Of a stretch of DNA of 64,000 nt, positions 47,801 to 57,603 are shown piece by piece (position 1 is the first letter of the stretch; the number at the start of each line of letters is the position of its first letter). The notes beneath the pieces are model-generated. The model was not told the origin of the DNA and did not search any database. It worked only from the letters and a program-made list of their open reading frames with translations. Source of the stretch: Thamnaconus septentrionalis (lineage: Eukaryota; Chordata; Actinopteri; Tetraodontiformes; Monacanthidae); NCBI GenBank assembly GCA_009823395.1, contig CM020501.1:33316493-33380492 (forward strand), given 5' to 3'. Both the position numbers and the translations under genes were made by a program.

Positions 47801-49772
47801 CTGAGGTTAAAAACTCCTCCATGTGTAGAATGTATTCAACGTTTTGTTATTGCAGTCCTTGCTGCAGTCCAGACTTGTATCAACACGGCAAAGAAAATGA
47901 TGCAAAATGATGCAACAATTTGTGACAGCTGTAGTGTTTGCTACATCCCTCAGAGGCTTTCAAATACCTCATTACTTATTTCAACCAAATGAGAGTTATC
48001 ACAACATGTTTTTGTATTCCCCAGATCTGTGACACCAAATAACTGCACGTAATAATTCTAATACTGTACTCAAATAGTTCAGACAGACAAGAAATTCTGC
48101 AAAATAACTTTAGTCCGGTACAAAACATGATGACCATAATGTATGCAAGCATTGTAACTATTAAATGTAGCGACACTCCACAGAATGAGTCAGATTTCCC
48201 CCACCGACAGAAATATGATGGTGTAGCCATTCCTGTGCACTTGAACCATGATACTAGCGGTGGTCTTCTGAAAACAGATCATCACAGAGGATGTGCAGCA
48301 GCGTGACCAAGTGTGACAACAGAAAGCTGGAGTGGAGGCATCCTGTGGAGCAACATGTTGCTTGGAGGAAAAGCGCCTATGCTTGCTCTTGTGGAAGTCA
48401 GTGTGCTCTGAAGTTTTTACTGTGAATGAAGAAAAAAAAAAAAAAAAAACTTTGATCCCAGTAAGACTAAATTGTCTGCTCCTGGTTAATTAAATATCAA
48501 CTGACATCCAAGTGCTGAGGACACCAGCTGCTGGCGTTGCAGGCAGCTGGAGCCTGCCTTGTACGCGGTCATGTACGCGATCCTAGTCTGTAACAGACAC
48601 AACTTGCTAGCGGCCATTTGAAGAAACTCTAGGGTTTTGTCTCACCACCCCTGTTCTGTGGAAATGAATGTCCCTTCCTTTTTTCTGAGAGGAATTTCCA
48701 CCCAAGACCTACGCTTCACGCCGCAGCCACCAGTAATGACAGTGTAGGCAGCGCTGAGAGGCTGCTTTACTTGAAAGGCTGCAATATTCTTTTAATTATT
48801 TCCAAAAGTCACCAAAGAAGGAGGCAACACTAATTTCCTCTAAAATTCTCCCCCAGTCAGGGCGGCCTTGGCCACCTCTGCCTCCCACCCTTCCTTCCTG
48901 GTGTGTGCACTAAACAGCCCTCCAAGCATCCCATAAATAATCACATGATTACGATGCATCAGGTTGCCAGGGTCTCAGGTCTGCCTCCCTGCTTATCTCC
49001 CCCTCATTATGTCTGCAGCAGCAGCATCATGCAAATGTGGCTTTGCACAGAGAAATTCCACCGAGGCGACGACAGCTGTGGCTGCTACGGACTCACTTGA
49101 TCCGTGACTACGATCCGCATGTGCACAGCTGCAAAGAAGGGCAATTAATTGAAGTATTTTCCGGATATAAATAGTATTTTTCCATTGTGCGCCCTGCTTA
49201 ATGCAACTCTATGCAGCATTTTTGCACGCCTGATCATACTAGGATGCAGCGGCCAGCTGTGCATTTCACGCCGAGGCCATCAGTGACGTCACATTACGTC
49301 AACTCTAGTTTAATACACCTCATAATAGCCTCAATATGACACGACGGGTTGGAATCCACGCAGAATCACCTTCACGCCAGTGACATAGTGAAGCAACACT
49401 TAAGTGTAGGAAACTAAGGCCACTGAGCGCTGAAAACTTACAAATAAAGGGACGATTTTAAGATATTCCTCAACAAAGTTTCAATAAGTGCACCAACACT
49501 ACAATCCGTGAGCATCAACCATTGTCCAAATGAGTCCAATAAACTGTGCGTTGTTGCCATTTCATGTAAGACAGCAACGAGACGATAATGAAACAAACTG
49601 GTGAACTATTCAATGAATGAACAACTGAGCATGTTGACGCAGCTGCTGTGTCATTGTGCCACATTATTTACAGTATAAATTGCAGATGATTTGGCAACTA
49701 AACCTCTCACCTCTCCTTCAGCAAGCACGAGTTTGTCGTGGTGGCAAAAGCATCGCCAGGTTGAGTTCAATC
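44838..49772. other. Intergenic region, bmerb1 to Harbinger element
   Basis: No gene recognised in nearly 5 kb on either strand. The longest frames (for example 46439-46693, Ala-rich) lack family resemblance. Sequence is mostly non-repetitive, with few microsatellites (CA at about 47598-47620). Two blocks, about 44990-45220 (several TAATTA/ATTAAT cores) and 48770-49120 (including ATGCAAAT), look like possible conserved regulatory elements. Confidence 0.45.
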
Positions 49773-49775
49773 TTA

Positions 49776-50391
49776 GGGGGCGTCGCCCATAGCACCGCCT
49801 CGCCTCGCCTCGCCTCGGTTCGATTGTGTCCCAATGGGCCCCCGCTTCACGAGACCGTGGGCGGAGTCGCGCGATAAAGCGGGACAATGTTTTCGTCAAC
49901 GTCATTTCTTAGCGACACACAACAGCGCAGCGACGGACAACGTAGAGGTGGTTTTGTACCACCTGCTGCTCGGTCTGTGGTTGCTTTTTAAGTCACTTTT
50001 CAACTTTTTCAATTTTTCTCGGCGTTGTTTTGGTGTCCTAGCGTACCCGTGCAACTCCATTTGCCAAACCTTCACATTTCGGACTGCCCCGTCCAGTTCC
50101 CGCTGGATTTTGTCTTCCTGGATAAAAAAAAAAGTCTGGACTTCTGAATTTCTCCATGCCATCTTCTTAAAAATAAAACGCAGACAACCCACTACAACCG
50201 TTACCAAAAACAAATAGCGGTCAGAAAATATGAGCCAATCAATGCCCTCTTCGTCGCTACGTCACCACTAAACTCGCCTCGTCTCGCTTGGACCCTGACG
50301 GCACCTCCTACAACCGTGTAGCGGCCAGTGGGGGCGCTCTACAGCCGTACCGAGGCGGGGCGTGGCGAGGCGGTGCTATGGGGACGCCCCC
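49776..50391. mobile_element. PIF/Harbinger-type non-autonomous element
   Basis: 616-bp element flanked on both sides by TTA (49773-49775 and 50392-50394), the 3-bp target duplication typical of PIF/Harbinger. Terminal inverted repeats of about 40 bp begin GGGGGCGTC on the left (then CCCATAGCACCGCCTCGCC) and, complemented, GGGGGCGTCCCCATAGCACC on the right. The interior holds a decayed Myb/SANT-like frame on the minus strand, listed separately. Harbinger transposons encode a Myb-like protein beside the transposase, so this is a deletion derivative keeping part of the Myb gene. Confidence 0.8.
49902..50180 (-). pseudogene. Decayed Harbinger Myb/SANT-like DNA-binding fragment
   Basis: Minus-strand frame reading AWRNSEVQTFFFIQEDKIQ then RELDGAVRNVKVWQMELHGY, ARTPKQRREKLKKLKSDLK and a terminal RWYKTTSTLSV. 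The pattern W...EV..L..I..E..IQ..LDG..RN..V......GY.RT..QCR.K.K.LK matches the trihelix Myb/SANT-like domain of Harbinger accessory proteins in fish. The Cys usual at the QCR position is Arg here. It has no start context and covers only the domain, so it is non-functional. Confidence 0.65.
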
Positions 50392-50394
50392 TTA

Positions 50395-51190
50395 CAGGCT
50401 GTCGTCGCTTCTCCAGTCACAGTGGGGGGTTAAAAAAAAAAAAAAAAAAAAGTTGTCCTCTGCCTCCATCTTGTGGCCAACTTCAGTCAGTGCAGCTCAA
50501 AGTGACGCCCGGTGCCTTGCGGGATTGCGGTTCTCTGCCAAGTTGAGCTACACGTCAGAGGGGAACCTGTACTGGTGAGTGGACGTGTGCAGTGCACGTC
50601 AGGCGGGTTCCCGGATGCTCCTCAGAGAACCATGGAAAGGGTGGCGGTGGAAGTGCCGATCAACAACGGTGAGCGACAACAACGCCCCAGCGCCGGCATT
50701 TACTTGTAATAACACTCCACGGAAACAGTGTCGCGCCTCTCGCGAGACGCGCATTCCTCTCCTTCCACACGTGCGTAGGGTTTTTGTCTGTCGGGGGCGG
50801 GGCCGCGGCGTTGTTCTCCCGTGTGTCCCACATCCCGTCCGTGTCGTTTCCAGGCTCGTGCGTGGTGTCGCAGCTATCGGCTACTTGTACTCCTGACAAA
50901 CAGCTGCGGCGTGCCTCGTCCGTCGTCACCGTCCGTTCCTCTGCCTCACGTCAGTTCCTTGGGCCACAGCAGAGGCCCGACGCCAACTTCAGCAAACTGC
51001 GTTGTCTTGGAATTCGAGGCTCCTTGCTGACAGTTTGTTTTTGTAGACTTACTTACTTAGGTTGTTTTGTGGGGTTGGTACAATCGAAACTCTGGGTTAC
51101 CATGGTGACTGAAAAGTCAGGGCATGCCCACTACCTCTGGGGATATCAACCAGGGGCATATGATTAGAATGAGATGCTTTGATTCTTAAG

Positions 51191-51251
<61 letters not shown>

Positions 51252-51424
51252 TTCAAAACAATCTGCTGAATATCAAATTTAATTTTGTCTCAATTCTTTG
51301 TTATTTTTGTTTTACCTGATGCGTTTCTTCCCACCTCGTTGTGTTTTGACAACACACGCTGAGGTGGATTGTTAAAATTACTGTTATCATTTCACTCTCT
51401 TGCTACAAACTCACTGTCACCCAG
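50395..51424 (+). promoter_or_regulatory. CpG-rich 5' region of the Myb/SANT-like gene with possible UTR exons
   Basis: CpG-rich from about 50480 to 51010. A possible exon ends at 50668 with donor gtgagc and holds ATG at 50632 (MERVAVEVPINN). A possible acceptor is at 50851-50853 (gtcgtttccag). Joining the 50632 exon directly to 51425 gives an early stop (GGG-TTC-CTC-TAG), so these are more likely 5' UTR. The Harbinger element ends 240 bp upstream of this ATG. Confidence 0.4.
51191..51249. repeat. (AAT)n microsatellite
   Basis: About 19 AAT units in the intron before exon 51425. Confidence 0.95.
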
Positions 51425-51449
51425 GGTTCCTCTAGCTGGCTCATCCACA

Positions 51450-53360
51450 ATGCAACGAAAGCGCCAGGTCCGTTTTTCAGCACGCCATGACATCATCCTT
51501 CTGCGCGAAGTTATCGGCCAGAACCCCTTTGCCTCCAAAGAACCAGGTCATTTTCCAATGATGTTTTTACTAGTTAATTTTTTAGAATGCTATACTTTAT
51601 AATGCTATGTGTACTGATAGGTGTGGACACGCTCTTCTTCAGGGCGCATTTGGGGCCGTGTAGGCGAGATTATCACTGCAACCCTCCAGGATGAAAACTT
51701 TGAGGTGGATGCCAGGAGGTGCAGGGAGAGGACCATGCTGCTGTTGGACTACTACAAGAAACAAGACTTCCCCAGTCTGCGCAGGTTGGTCGCATTGGCA
51801 GAACTGCCTCAAAGCAAAATGAATTGTTTTTTTTTTTTAATGGAAACTATAGAAACATGTAATGTGTGTTTTGTTTGTTTGTTTGTTTGTTTGTTTGTTT
51901 GTTTGTTTTGGTGACTCAGGTTTGGCACAGAGCGCTTGTATGCCCAAAAGGAAGATCTTCTTCATGAGGTGTTGGAACTGGAGGCTGAGAAGGGGCTGCT
52001 GGCAAGTGGAGAGAACACCAAGTACCAAGTGGGTGTCACCGGTGGAGGAATATTTCAATATTTTGGGCAGATTTGTCTATTGCTATAAACCCCACAGTCA
52101 CGTGAGTAGGTTCATTCCCTTTTTATTATCAGTGCCTTTTGTTTTTGGCAGGCATACTTTGGCTGCTCGGTGGACAGAATTGAGGGGAAGGCTTCAGGTC
52201 TCCCTCCCTTAAAACTTGTCAAAGACGCGGTCCAACAAATCCAAAATGCTCTTGTGGACAAGTTGTGACTTGCACGTTCACCACGCTTTGCGATAATCAT
52301 GGACAATTTGTGTAACATGATGACCCATGAAAGAAGTACTGGAAAATACTTTCTTGCAGTAATGAAAGTGATGATTCCTACTTGTCTGTCCTAGGAGGAT
52401 GAACAGAGAAAGCGAGCTATAGAAGAATTAATCCTGCCAGAGCAGGACAAACCCAATATCTGCATTGCACAGACACCCACTGCAGGTGAGAACACAATAG
52501 TGCTCAACAGGAGCTTCATGGTGCTCGGCTGTGTTGTAGTAGTTAGAAGCTTTAAAGACAAAGTTTAAGATTCATTGCTTCTGGCCTTACTTGTGGATGT
52601 AGACATTTGCTGTTTACACAGACTGGAAAAGTCGCCGTAGTTAATCCACACAGTGATAGAGCCAGCTGAGAACACCAGGTGAGGTCGCCAGGCAGGCCAA
52701 TAAACTCTGTTTGATCTGACATGAAGACTGAAAAAGCAAAATTAAATGTGATTGGATTTACAGAGCGTCTATGAGTTAACACATGTACAGAACTTACCTT
52801 CCATTCGCAAACTAACTTTGACTGAATTAATGACTAGCACACCTTTGAGGGAATTTGTAGGCGTTGTGTTGTCTTCTGAAAATTAGAAGTAAATATTTTT
52901 AAAATACATATATATTTTCACTGCAGAACTTGAAGAAGACCAAGATGGAGCGCCTTCATCGGCGCCAACGGCCAAGCGGCCGTGCCAGTGCTGCTGCCAG
53001 ACCTACTCTGAGATCCTCAGCTTCCTGGAGAAACGCTCCGAGGCGGAGCAGCGGCTCCGCGAGGAGGAGTTTGCTTTGCGCAGGGAAGAGTTTGAAATAC
53101 AGAGAAGTAAGATTTTTTTTTTTTTTTTGTCAGCGGCATTTAACTAAAAGTTCACCATGGATGTCACGAGAAGTTTCTCCGTGAAATCTACTGAGGTGCG
53201 TTTGTCTGTTTCTCTTGTGTTGTTCACCTCAGGCAAGATTGCACTGGAGAGAGAGCGTTTAGAGGCGGAGCGGAGAGAGAGGGAGCGACGGTTCGAGCTG
53301 GAGAGTCAAGAGAGGCAGGTCATCCTGGATCTGCTGAAGGAGAAGGTGCTGAAAGGCTGA
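51450..53360 (+). CDS. Uncharacterised Myb/SANT-like domain and coiled-coil protein, complete
   Basis: No named gene recognised. Exons: 51450-51546, 51643-51784, 51920-52028, 52395-52485, 52927-53106, 53233-53360 (TGA), all in phase, giving 248 residues. Residues about 5-80 form a Myb/SANT-like helical domain: RFSARHDIILLREVIGQNPF, then W36 in GRIWGRVGEIITATLQ, then ARRCRERTMLLLDYYKKQ and the conserved FGTERLYAQKEDLLHEV. I recall the pattern LLREV...NPF...W..VG...V..R.CRERT.LLL from lineage-expanded invertebrate and fish proteins of unknown function. A Cys cluster follows (C166, C168-C170 in KRPCQCCCQTY). Then comes a charged coiled coil, about 177-245, full of RERE/LERERLEAERR heptads, ending LLKEKVLKG. 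Probable nuclear DNA-binding protein that oligomerises through the coiled coil (inference). Donors at 51546 (gtcatt) and 52028 (gtgggt) are weaker than average. No transposase lies alongside. Confidence 0.85.
51873..51909. repeat. (GTTT)n run
   Basis: About nine GTTT units, ending just before the acceptor of exon 51920. Confidence 0.85.
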
Positions 53361-55610
53361 CAAAGCCGACCACGGACACCTGCATTTTCAGGTCGCAACA
53401 TAACAATCGCTACCTGAAGCATCGCTGAAAACAGTCGACCGTTTCGCCAAAGAGGGAACCAAGGAGTGAGTAGTCGGTTACGCTGGTAATTGAAAATGAG
53501 ATCAGAAACAGTGAACCTCAGACTGAGGGAAGAGCTGTGTCTTGTCTTTAAGGACCAGTGTGCAAAGATGGGAAACTTGCAATAACAAAAAAACAAAGAA
53601 AAAAACAAAACAGTGACATCAAGTGGTTAGATTTTACATTGCCGCGCTCATTCTATCACCCTCTCTCTCCCAAACCTGCCAGTCAGCGACAGCAAGTCAA
53701 AAAGGAAGGTCTCCAACTTTGAGCTACCTCAAAATACACCTTTTCTAATTTGATTGCCTTGTTGGGAACTTTGAATCAACATCACGGTGTTTTACCGACA
53801 CTGATCGCATTTTGTTGCTAATGTTCAGTCAGCTTTATTTGTTCTACTTTATATAAACTGAGATCAAATGTCACGTTTAAGACGGACAGCTTGGTAGGGC
53901 TGGCAGCAAACATGTTGGCATGTTCACTGGCAGAACGAAAGAGCACTCGTGAGAGGAAAAGACAGAGGTGGAAGATAAACACTGATGTATAAGCTCCAGT
54001 GCTCACTGGCTATAAAAGCTCCACCATTAACTCCAAGGTTGGTTTGTCTGCACCCACTGCCTTACAAACACGGTGGTGCAAGAAGGCCACGACCTGTGAA
54101 CGAGATCCTCGCTACATGTGTATATAAAGAACCATTCTGGGGGTATAGGGAAACCAAAACGCTTTTATTTCACAGTAGTTCTACACTTACTCAACCGTCT
54201 TCAAGGGCAGTTTGTTCCGCTTTTGCTAATAAATCATAGCAAACTTTCACGCTGCGCACCTAAAAAAAAAAGGAGCACCAGAGCAGATGCACATTGTCAC
54301 AGTTCCACATTTGCATCAGTGCTTGATAGCACTGTGATTAGTGTAACCAGAACTATGGAATGCAAACAGCAGCAGTCTTCAGTGGGTGGGGCCTTTGGTT
54401 TGATCATGGCTGCCAAAAATGAAATTTAAAAAAAATTGTTTTTTAATTGAATTGTATTTTATTTTAACTGCCCCAATGGCGTTGCGGCCAACACCATTAT
54501 ACTTAACCACCGTGAGCTCTACACACTTCAGGCAAGTACTCCTATTAAATGATTTATTGCTAAACCTTAATGGGGATATTTCATGACACACCAACCCAGT
54601 TATTTTCTCAGTGCTAGGCCTTGTTCCAAATCTTATGTTGGAAAAAAGAAGAAGGGAATTTAGCAGTCATTGCTTAACAGGAACAGCGAGCTACAGTCAT
54701 TACAGGTTCTGTGTCTACAAAGAGAGGACGACCATCAGTGACAGAACAGATATGTGTAGTGTGTGTGTATATATAAATATATATATATATACATTAATAT
54801 ATATATATATATTTCTATATCAAGAGTCAATAGAATGAAACCATTTTTAGCAGAGCAGAGTTCTGTGTTGGATGCCCATCAGCTATTGCCAGTGGTCTTC
54901 TTGGAAATGTGACATGGTCACAGTGTTCTGGGAACAGAAGGCGACCCTCCTGATTATAGGGCTGCATCCAGCATTATTTTAGTCAACAGTATTTGGAAGC
55001 ACATTTCATCATTTTTACATGTGTTTTTCTGAAGTAGTTACGGCGGCAGGCGAACGCGACACACATCCTCCCAGGGTGTCATCGGAATGTGCACACCAAG
55101 CCCAGTGAGGTGTGAGAGACTCGATCTGATCTGTTTTTTCTAACTTTGAAGTCACTTTACTGCAAATGTCATTTATAAAGTATACGTAAACATACCACAA
55201 ATGAAGCTGAACACAATGCTTCTGCTGCTGTATGCTCCTTTCGCCTACAGATTTTAGTTTTTTTCACCCATAGGTAAAATATTTAAACTGTCTTGTTTGT
55301 GTGCCCTAGATAAGAACTTGGCCTGTTTACATATCCAGTATAAGATGCAATCTCTTTGACACTGCTAACGCTCTGTCATTTATGGTCTATTTGTAATTAA
55401 AACGAGAGTTTGGTTAAACTTTCTCAAAACGGAGCAGGAAGAATGTAAAGTTTTTAGTTTTCTTTTAAAGATTTGGAAGTGTTTTTTTTTCCCCCTCAAA
55501 ATCAGAATTACCGGGAAGCTGTGACTGTGTCAGCAATGCCACCATGCACAGAATGATTTTCTGAAGCTGTGAAGAAATCTTAATAATATTTGGCAATAAA
55601 ACGGAATAAA
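53361..55610 (+). other. Possible long 3' UTR of the Myb/SANT-like gene
   Basis: About 2.2 kb without coding sequence, ending at two close AATAAA signals (55595-55600 and 55605-55610). An earlier AATAAA at 54228-54233 could end a shorter transcript. A TA-rich stretch lies at 54768-54812. Nothing else recognised. Confidence 0.4.
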
Positions 55611-56395
55611 AATGTGTAAAGTCATTGTTTATTTTTACTACAGAGAACACAGACATCAACAACCTATTGTCACCCCGATATTTTTTCCGCCGTTATTTTT
55701 TGAATGTATGTTTAGTTTTTTGAAGAGCTTAACAAAAGTAAGAAGAATGGAATTTTCCCACAGATGTTCAGGCAGACTCATCTCAGCAACAACTTCATAT
55801 ACAGAAGGCACACATCCCAGAGTGTTTATTGTTGCAGCCATGCATTCTATCCCATGCCGTGTTAGAGGTTAACATTTTAGTGCGATGTTATTGAAGCAAA
55901 AAATCTCCTTGAGTCCATTAGAAAAACAAGGCGGTTCGCGGAGATATTTTCATCTTTTTTCCAAAGTCCCTACTTCATTTGGAAGTGTTTCCAGCAAACA
56001 AACAAACAAACAAACAAAATGCCCCCTTCACATTTTTCTGACTGCCCCCTTCGTATTTGCATGCCTAGAATCAGCCCTGCAGGCTTCCTTCAATGTGTAC
56101 ATCCTGTCTCTATTTGCGTGGTCTACTTGGCACACGGTCCTTCATCGGATGCCTAAGATTTTGGTTTTGTTGCTGAGTGAGTTGTTTTCTTCCATATGAA
56201 TCTATCGCGGAGTATGATATAAAGTCCGATTTAGTCTGAAACAGAACCAAAAAGGTGCAAAGTAAGCCTTAAATCAAGTAGTAGTAGCAGCAGTATAGTA
56301 AAATGTGTGTTAGTTTACATCTGGAGGCTGTGCATGAAGTTCTACAGGAGTTCCATTCGGCTAAATTCTCGATAGCACCGCACAAGTTCTTATTT
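55611..56395. other. Short intergenic region before prpsap1
   Basis: AT-rich, with an (AAAC)n run at 55997-56018 and no gene recognised. It ends where CpG density rises at about 56400. Confidence 0.5.
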
Positions 56396-56399
56396 TCCT

Positions 56400-56983
56400 G
56401 CCTGCTCCGCCTTGAGGTCGCGCTCCGGGGCCGGTGATTGGCTGAGGCGCTATCCACCACGCCCTCATGCGTTTCGCTCTGTTCCTCTCATTTGTTTGCA
56501 CTCGACGCCAATCTCGTACGCCCCGCCCACCGAACGTGTGTACCCGTTTTTCTCCGTGTACAGTAAAAAAAAAAACAAAAGCCCGTTTGTACCGCTGCCA
56601 GCGGAGTTTGGGGAATGTTTTATCGTTTACCTCACCGGCCCTGAGAGGCTTTTTTTTATTTTATTATTTTTATTTCGTTTACTACACGTCGACGATTGTT
56701 ATTCGCCAACTGAAGAAGAGCCGCTGGGAACCGAGTGAAGCCTTTTTTTTTTTTTCCACTGGTTGTCCGGTGGGGTCGTGTTGACTCGCTTTCGTCAGCA
56801 CGAGTACTGTCGCTCGCGCATGGGGAGCATGTGGCAGCAGCGAGTGCTCTGTTGAGGTCCGCCTGCCCTCCTCCTCTCCGTCTCGCCTCGCTCTACCCTC
56901 ACGAGGACACTCGAGGAAGAACCGCCTGCGAAAGTTTGGGGTTTTGCACGTCCGCCCAAGCCATCGCCTGCGGCAGGGAAACA
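56400..56983 (+). promoter_or_regulatory. prpsap1 CpG-rich promoter and 5' UTR
   Basis: CpG-rich block with a CCAAT box on the minus strand (ggtgattggctg near 56434) and GC-rich sequence, lacking a clear TATA box. It fits a housekeeping promoter. Transcription probably starts between about 56450 and 56850. Confidence 0.55.
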
Positions 56984-57571
56984 ATGCCCGTCAGGCGCTT
57001 CGGAGGTCACAGGTCTCTGGTGTCCCACTCTCCGAAGCTGTCGTACGGCTTCGCCAAGATGAACGCCGCCCGCAGTGGCTACCGGGTGTTCTCCGCCAAC
57101 TCCACCGCCGCGTGCACCGAGCTGGCCCGCAGGATCACGGAGTAAGTGGGCTCCCGAATCTGATCTTAGTCGGACTACATGCACTTCAGTTGTCCGGTCA
57201 TAGTCGGACTAAGGCAGTAATTCGGTTTTTTTCTCTCTCGTTTTTTCGATGGCATGTAAACAGTGTGTGTGTGTGTGTGTGTGAACTCCGGGTTATGGCA
57301 ACATCATCATCAGTCTGTGGTGGGGGCAGTGCAGTAAGGTTTCCCCAACTTGTACTCTGTTGTCCCAGGCTTGTCAGATGAGAGAACTCCTTCCTTCCTT
57401 CATGTCGTGCTGTCATGGCTCCCATTTTCAGCACGACACGAAAACATTCAGTGCTTGGTGATGTCACAAAGGGCACTGGCACTTGTCATTTAAGGTCCAA
57501 AGCTTACTGCCAGGCCTTGGCTGCGTCCTCTGAGACCACCTCTAGACTAACTAGTCTTAAATCTTTATTTA

Positions 57572-57603
<32 letters not shown>

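Noticed and set aside
56795..57184. 129-codon minus-strand ORF over prpsap1 exon 1
   Set aside because: Antisense shadow of a conserved coding exon in a CpG island.
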